The position numbers and the translations under genes were made by a program. DNA of 38,223 bases from an uncultured Lachnospiraceae bacterium (GTDB taxonomy: Bacteria > Bacillota > Clostridia > Lachnospirales > Lachnospiraceae): positions 1-38,223 of the forward strand of contig CATLBW010000010.1 of assembly GCA_949879775.1 (NCBI GenBank). Direction: 5' to 3'. The notes below the pieces were generated by a model. The model was not told where the DNA came from. It ran no database searches and saw only the letters and a list, made by a program, of their open reading frames with translations. Below are positions 32,622 to 38,223 of this stretch, piece by piece; positions within the stretch are counted from its first letter, which is position 1, and each line of letters begins with the position of its first letter.

Positions 32622-33230
32622 ATGAAAGACAAAACCCTCGTATATATGACATTCAGGGACGGTATCATTAGTCTGCGGACAGTAAGCCGTTCCCGTAAAT
32701 CCCCCCACAGGTTCTATATTTCCTGCCAAGAGTTAGAAGGACTGGAAACAGGATCAACAACCATTGTCCAAGACATCCATTCCTTCGCCATGCTGCGCCG
32801 GGACGCCTATGCCGGAACCGTAGAGATTGCGTTCACCTGGCTTGAGGGCAACGGAGAAAGCGTTTCCGGCTGCCAGGAAGCCATTACCCTTCCCTATGGC
32901 AAAATGATGGAATGCCTGCGCCAAAGCAAGCCTTTTGTATGGAAGACGCTTTCCATAGATAATTCCGCGAAGCAGGCACAGATTGTATTCAAAAGCAGGA
33001 AAAATTTACACGCTGCTTTAGCAAACGGAGTCATCCGGCGTAAACTCATCCGGTTCCTGCGTGACCAGTTCAGATGGGCTTACGCTGAAAAAATAGAAAT
33101 TTACGATGACTTTGTGCCGTACAGCTTCTTCTTCCGGGAAACCAGGGGCGGGGAAACCGGGATTTCCGGCGGGATAATCCTGCATGGGCAGGAGGACATG
33201 GAAACCGCATATTACTCCATGCATACGTAA
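32622..33230 (+). CDS. Conjugative-element protein of unknown function
   Basis: 202 residues starting MKDKTLVYMTFRDGIISLRT. It is soluble and basic, with beta-rich first half (HRFYISCQELEGLETGSTTIV, VEIAFTWLEGN) and a helical segment (IRRKLIRFLRDQFRWAYAEKIEIYDDF) near 140-165. No catalytic motif is seen and I do not recognise the family. AAAGGAG lies 8 bases or so before the ATG. It follows the 65-residue gene by 148 bases, in which there is a hairpin AAGAGTGAGC/GCCGCTCTT but no strong terminator, and precedes leader module 3. Confidence 0.65.
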   Translation: MKDKTLVYMTFRDGIISLRTVSRSRKSPHRFYISCQELEGLETGSTTIVQDIHSFAMLRRDAYAGTVEIAFTWLEGNGESVSGCQEAITLPYGKMMECLRQSKPFVWKTLSIDNSAKQAQIVFKSRKNLHAALANGVIRRKLIRFLRDQFRWAYAEKIEIYDDFVPYSFFFRETRGGETGISGGIILHGQEDMETAYYSMHT

Positions 33231-33249
33231 AAAAACCTCGTACCTAAAC

Positions 33250-33355
33250 CCCACTGCTGTAAATTTTATAGTCCATATACTGTCAAACTTAAGCTGCCTG
33301 CATTGCTTGTAGGCGGCTTAAATTTTTCTGCCGTTGGGCAGAAAAGCGGGTGCAT
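33250..33355 (+). promoter_or_regulatory. Leader module 3 of the conjugative element
   Basis: Stem AAGCTGCCT/AGGCGGCTT (33291-33299 with 33311-33319) followed by AAATTTTT, a second hairpin CTGCC-GTTG-GGCAG (33329-33341 region), and the box CGGGTGCAT (33347-33355), identical to 26820-26828. It precedes the methylase/helicase start codon by 55 bases. Confidence 0.65.
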
Positions 33356-33410
33356 TTGTAAAAGATTTTAATTGCCCGGCAACCCTGGGCAGGACGAGGA
33401 GGGCTTACTT

Positions 33411-36400
33411 ATGAATACAAAATTACAGGACTATATCCAGCTTGCGGGCAATGCAGCGTCGCAGGTGACGAAGAACACCGAGAACTGGGCGGATTTTTTA
33501 AACACCGCATCCCGGCTTTACCGCTACCCTTTCCCAGACCAGCTGATGATTCACGCACAGCGGCCAAAGGCTACGGCATGCGCCGAGTTTGACTTATGGA
33601 GCGGACGGATGAACAGGCATATCCGCCGCGGCTCAAAAGGGATTGGGCTTGTCGGCTTCAACCGCAACGGATACCCCAAGATTCGCTATGTGTTCGACAT
33701 TGCAGACACGCAGAGGAGAAAAAGCTCCGTCGACCTGTTCCAATGGCAGTACAAAGAAGAATACCGCAGCATTATCACGAAGGCTTTGGAGGAACAGTTT
33801 GGCGTGTCCGGGGAAAAAGGGCTTGTCTGCCAGCTTGAGCTGGTTGCCGTAAAACTGGCGAATGATTTCTGGAAAAATTACCATAAGGAAATCATGTATG
33901 AATGCGAAGGGAGCCTTCTTGAAGGGCTGGAAAAGCAGGCGGTCAGCGTGAAGTTCCGGCTTGCCGCCGCCGCAAGCGTCTCCTATGCGCTCCTTTCCAG
34001 ATGCGGCTTCAACCCATGGCAGTATCTGAAAAGTGAGAACTTCAAGGATATCCCGGACTTCAATACACAGAGAATCATCCGTGTTCTCGGAGCAGCCGTC
34101 AGCGAATCCAGCGAGCAGGTATTGAGGGCGGTTGCAGTCGCTATTTACAACCATGAGCATCAGAAACAGGCGGCTCAGAACAACACCAAGACTGCACAGC
34201 CGAAGAAAAATACCAACGATATGCAGCCCAAAAAGCCGTCTGTTGGGGAAATCTATGGCAAATATAAGCCAGTGATTAAAGAATCTATTTTGGCAGATAA
34301 CGCATATAGGAATGCCTGCCGCAATTCTGACAAACAGGACGCCGCCCTGGAATGCAAAGAGGCTGTCAAGCGAGCTGTCCTTGCGGTTGAGAGTGCAGAG
34401 TTCATGAAGCTCTATTATGATATGGGGAAGTTCCGTATTCGGTTGCTGGATGAATTGTTCAACGAAACGTATCCGGCATTGTCATCTGTAAAAGAGCCGG
34501 ATGAACCCAAAACAAATGCGGCTCAGGAAGATGATATAAAGAAGCCGGAACCTACCGCTTCTGGAACGACGGATGCAGAGAATGGTGGACAGACTACCCC
34601 GGATACGGCAGGATCAACGCTTCAAGAAGATGATACAGATAAGCCAGAACCAACAGATTCCACAGAACCAGAAGTTATCCAGAATGAAGCTGATTTACAG
34701 GAAATACCTGCACCCTGCAACTTCATCATCACAGATGACCGTCTGGGCGAGGGCGGACCGAAGGCAAAGTTTGGCAGGAACATGGAAGCAATCTCTGTGT
34801 TAAAGAAAGTGGAATCCGGGAATCGCCCTGCCACCCCTGATGAGCAGCAGGCATTATCTAAATATGTCGGCTGGGGCGGAATCCCGGACGCGTTCGAGCC
34901 GGGCAAGCCTGGATGGGAAAAGGAATATCAGGAGTTGAAAGCATCATTGACACCGGAAGAATACGGTTCCGCTAAATCCTCTGTCTTAAATGCCCACTAT
35001 ACCAGCCCCACGGTCATCAAAGCCATTTACAAAGCGGTAAGCAGCCTGGGCTTTACATCCGGCAGAATCCTGGAGCCTGCCTGCGGGATTGGGAACTTTT
35101 TCGGGCTGCTCCCGGAAGAAATATCAGGATCAATGCTTTACGGCGTGGAGCTGGACAGCGTCAGCGGGCGCATTGCCAAACTGCTTTACCCCAATGCGGA
35201 CATCCATGTCACGGGCTACGAAAAAACACATTTCCCGGAAAACTCCTTTGACCTTGCCATCGGCAATGTCCCGTTCGGGCAGTATCAGGTGAATGATTCT
35301 AAATATAACCATCTGAAGTTTTCAATCCACAATTACTTCATCGCCAAATCCCTGGACATGGTGCATCCCGGCGGAATCCTGGCATTCATAACAACCCGCT
35401 ATACTATGGATTCCCAGAATACGGACGTAAGGGAATATCTGGCTGAAAGGGCCGACCTTCTGGGGGCAATACGGCTGCCAAACAGCGCCTTTAAAGCGAA
35501 CGCCAATACTGATGTGGTGTCTGACATCCTGTTCCTGCAAAGGCGTGAATCCGCAGCGGATCAAGCCCCGGAATGGGTGCAGACCGGAACGAATGCAGAC
35601 GGATTTACCGTCAATCACTATTTCCTCAACCACTCGGAAATGGTGCTGGGGAAAGAAGCATCCGAAAGCACGCAGTACGGCAGACAGGATTATACGGTTA
35701 TGCCAGTCCCCGGAACCAGCCTTGCAGAGCAGCTTCAAAAAGCAATATCCCTTATCCACGGGACTTATCGGGAAGCCATATCAGAACCGGGCGGAGCTGC
35801 CCCAGCTGACATTTTACAGGCGGATGACAGCGTAAAGAACTACTCTTTCACCCTGATAGATGGCAAAGTGTACTACCGGGAAAACATGGACATGAAAAAG
35901 CAGGAATTAAACGCAACTGCCGAGAAGCGCGTCAAAGGAATGATAAAACTCCGTGACTGCGTGCATGGGCTGATTGCCCTCCAGATGGATGAATATACGC
36001 CGGACAGCGCGATTAAGGCGAAGCAGATGGAACTAAACCAGTTCTATGACGTTTACACCCGTAAATACGGTTTAATCAACAGCCGGGCGAACCGCCTTGC
36101 GTTTGATAAGGATTCAAGCTACTACCTGCTCTGTTCCCTTGAGATTCTGGATGAAGATGGAAAGCTGGAGCGCAAGGCGGATATGTTCACGAAACGGACC
36201 ATCAAGCAGCATAAGGCAGTCACCAGCGTGGACACTGCTTCAGAAGCCCTGGTTGTGTCCATCGGGGAACGCGCCAGAGTGGATTTGCCGTTCATGTCAA
36301 GGCTGGCTGGAAAAAGTGAATCTGAACTAATCCAGGAACTGTCCGGCGTTATTTACAAAGACCCAGTAAACGGCGAATGGCAGACCTCAGACGAGTACCT

Positions 36401-37593
36401 TTCCGGCAATGTGCGCCGCAAGCTCCGCCAGGCTCAGAAAGCCGCATCGGAAGACCCTGCCTACCAGGTAAATGTCGAAGCCTTGAAAGCCGCCCAGCCC
36501 AAAGACCTTGACGCTTCGGAAATCGAAGTCCGGCTTGGGGCTACCTGGATTGACCAGTCTTATATCCAGCAGTTCATGCATGAAGTCTTAAATACCCCGG
36601 TCTATTTACGGAATAGAATCACCGTCAATTATTCAAAATTTACAGCGGAATGGTGCGTCACAAATAAAAACTCCGCCCCCAGCAATGACGTCACCGCCTA
36701 TACCACATATGGCACTGACCGGGCAAACGCTTACCGCATCCTTGAAGATTCTTTAAACCTCCGGGATGTCCGCATTTACGATACCGTGGAAGATGAAGAC
36801 GGCAAAGAAAAGCGCATCTTGAACCCAAAGCAGACCACGCTTGCCCAGCAAAAGCAGCAGGCTCTAAAGGATGCTTTTAAAGACTGGATATTTAAAGAAC
36901 CAGAACGCCGCCAGACACTCGTCCATTATTATAATGAGACCATGAACAACACCCGCCCAAGGGAATATGACGGAAGCCATATCGTATTCTCTGGGATTAA
37001 CCCTGAAATCCAGTTACAGCCACATCAGGTAAATGCAATCGCCCATGTGCTTTACGGCGGGAACACCCTGCTGGCGCACGAAGTCGGGGCTGGAAAGAGC
37101 TTCGAGATGATTGCCGCCGCTATGGAATCGAAACGGCTGGGACTGTGCCACAAATCCATATTCGTTGTTCCAAACCATTTAACAGAACAGATGGCTGCTG
37201 AATTCTTGAGGCTGTACCCTGCCGCCAATATCCTTGTGACTACAAAGAAAGATTTTGAAACCAGTAACCGCAAGAAGTTCTGCGCAAGGATTGCAACCAG
37301 CGACATTGACGCGGTCATCATCGGGCATTCCCAGTTTGAGCGAATCCCGGTAAGCATGGAGCGGCAGGAACGGTTATTGCAGGAACAGATTGGCGAAATC
37401 ACGGCAGGCATCCGGGAAGTGAAAGCCAAAAATAAGGAACGCTTTACCGTCAAGCAGCTCGAACGCACGAAGAAAAGTCTCGAAGCCCGCCTTGAGAAGC
37501 TGCAAGCCAATAACCGTAAAGATGATGTTGTCACATTTGAAGAACTGGGCGTTGACATGATGTTTGTGGACGAATCGGACCTATACAAAAATC
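33411..37593 (+). CDS. Conjugative-element DNA methylase/SNF2-type helicase, first exon (interrupted by group II intron)
   Basis: The first 1394 codons of a giant protein that in intact relatives runs to 2000-3000 residues. An N-terminal antirestriction/ArdC-like region (about 1-90, with DFLNTASRLYRYPFPDQLMIHAQRP) is followed by a charged linker (about 240-440) and an N6-adenine methylase: EPACGIGNFFG as motif I (about 555) and AIGNVPFGQ as motif IV (about 620). The helicase begins near 1205 with Walker A EVGAGKSFEMI and motif II VDESDLYKN (about 1388). It is thought to protect or process the element DNA during transfer. GAGGAGGG lies 7 bases before the ATG at 33411. Reading continues into the intron to a stop at 37623, which is not functional protein. 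Confidence 0.88.
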
Positions 37594-38223
37594 GTGCGAA
37601 ACGTTGTCGCACAAGGACAGTCTGATAAACTGACCGAAAACGACCGGCAGAAATCACTTAGAAATAAGAATGAGCTGTCAGAACTTAAATCTCGAAATCA
37701 AGGGGGAAGTACCCTTGCCACACGGAATCAACGCTGATGATGGCATATCAAAGCCGTAGGCGGTGTGCGGGATAATACTTCACTATGCGGGGCGGCTGTA
37801 TCCGTCCACGTATAAAGCGTGAAGAAGTCGTAACTTGATGTCCTAAGTCCTTATTGGATATGGAATATATAGTGCGGTCTTCCGAAGACTATGGTTACAC
37901 GCAGAATAAGCTATGCAGCATCGTAAGAGAAAAGGGCATCCGAAAGGGTGAAAGATTAGGGAAGAATGTGCCGCTGGTTTTTCGGTACATTCCTGTATGG
38001 TTGGAATACCATGCAGAATACACGGCAACTATGATTCAAAGTGTATTTGTCCCTACGGTGTAAGGTAGCAGCCTAAGGTCTTCAAGCAGTTAAATGTGCA
38101 AAAGGATAGAGATTTAGGAACGTTTGAGAGCCTGTATTGGAGCCGTACAGGGCGATGAAGGTACAGGCAGTCAGCAGTCCCATAGTAGTCTGAGACTGGA
38201 ATAAGCCAGTCACACGGGCTGAA
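37594..38223 (+). mobile_element. Group II intron, 5' portion (extends beyond window)
   Basis: The sequence starts GTGCG, the group II 5' splice consensus, directly after codon TACAAAAATC of the methylase/helicase. It carries no long ORF for 600 bases but is rich in hairpins. The end of the window has ATAGTAGTCTGAGACTGG and a CCAGTCACACGGGCTGAA hairpin, which match the stem region just before the reverse-transcriptase ORF in Ll.LtrB-like introns. The reverse transcriptase, domains V-VI and the 3' splice site lie beyond the window. The exact first base could shift by a few positions. It splits the helicase motif II region. Confidence 0.85.

Noticed and set aside
37854-38063. Plus-strand 69-codon frame near the right end
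   Set aside because: It lies inside the structured RNA part of the group II intron and has no ribosome binding site.
1-38223. CRISPR arrays, tRNA or rRNA genes
   Set aside because: No regularly spaced identical repeats with unique spacers and no cloverleaf or rRNA sequence was noticed. The iteron repeats at 31634-32034 are too few, are inverted and have unequal spacing.

Overview
The window looks like chromosome of a Gram-positive Clostridia member, most likely Lachnospiraceae. The reasons are strong AGGAGG-type ribosome binding sites, moderate GC, an FtsEX pair, a CtpA-like S41 protease, a TPP-riboswitch thiCED operon, an NlpC/P60 cell-wall hydrolase, a BspA-like LRR protein, and a conjugative element of the type common in gut Clostridia. 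Genus cannot be fixed from sequence reading alone.

Bases 1-19800 are ordinary chromosome, almost all on the minus strand. In order they hold a GH36 alpha-galactosidase (cut by the window edge) with its AraC-type regulator, a FlxA-like coiled-coil protein, an EAL phosphodiesterase, a plus-strand DNA-deoxyinosine glycosylase, a Nudix hydrolase, a DUF3298 lipoprotein, thiD-thiE-thiC behind a TPP riboswitch, an S41 protease, ftsX-ftsE, a CdaR-like regulator, a YitT-family membrane protein with a WecG/TagA glycosyltransferase, an AT-rich 0.65-kb gap with two perfect DnaA boxes, an MGMT-family protein and an SH3-NlpC/P60 hydrolase. A dispersed hairpin repeat occurs at 2957-3096 and 11061-11147.

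Bases 19900-22900 are rearranged. Two copies of a Fst/TxpA-like type I toxin-antitoxin locus (31-32 aa membrane peptide plus convergent antisense RNA sharing a terminator) flank a 5'-truncated LRR surface-protein gene, and a remnant of a second LRR gene lies outside copy 1. This suggests a tandem duplication of an LRR-TA unit followed by deletion.

Bases 23031-26506 form a compact, very AT-rich minus-strand operon and are the best candidate for an undescribed system. The first gene is a highly divergent RtcB-like RNA ligase that keeps all the metal- and guanylate-binding residues I can align. It is followed by a Cof-type HAD phosphatase, a DUF4062 (TIR/STIR-like) protein with an unrecognised C-terminal domain, and a 164-aa protein of unknown family. 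I infer an RNA-repair or conflict (defence/stress) cassette.

From about 26700 to the end lies the front of an integrative conjugative element: small plus-strand accessory genes, a minus-strand D5/SF3-type primase-helicase with a candidate antisense RNA over its leader, an XRE-type regulator with palindromic operators, an inverted array of iteron-like repeats, and the giant methylase/helicase gene. That gene is interrupted at its DEAD-box-like motif by the 5' part of a group II intron, which runs off the window. Three transcription units of the element share a leader made of terminator-like hairpins plus a CGGGTGCAT box, suggesting a common attenuation/antitermination control.
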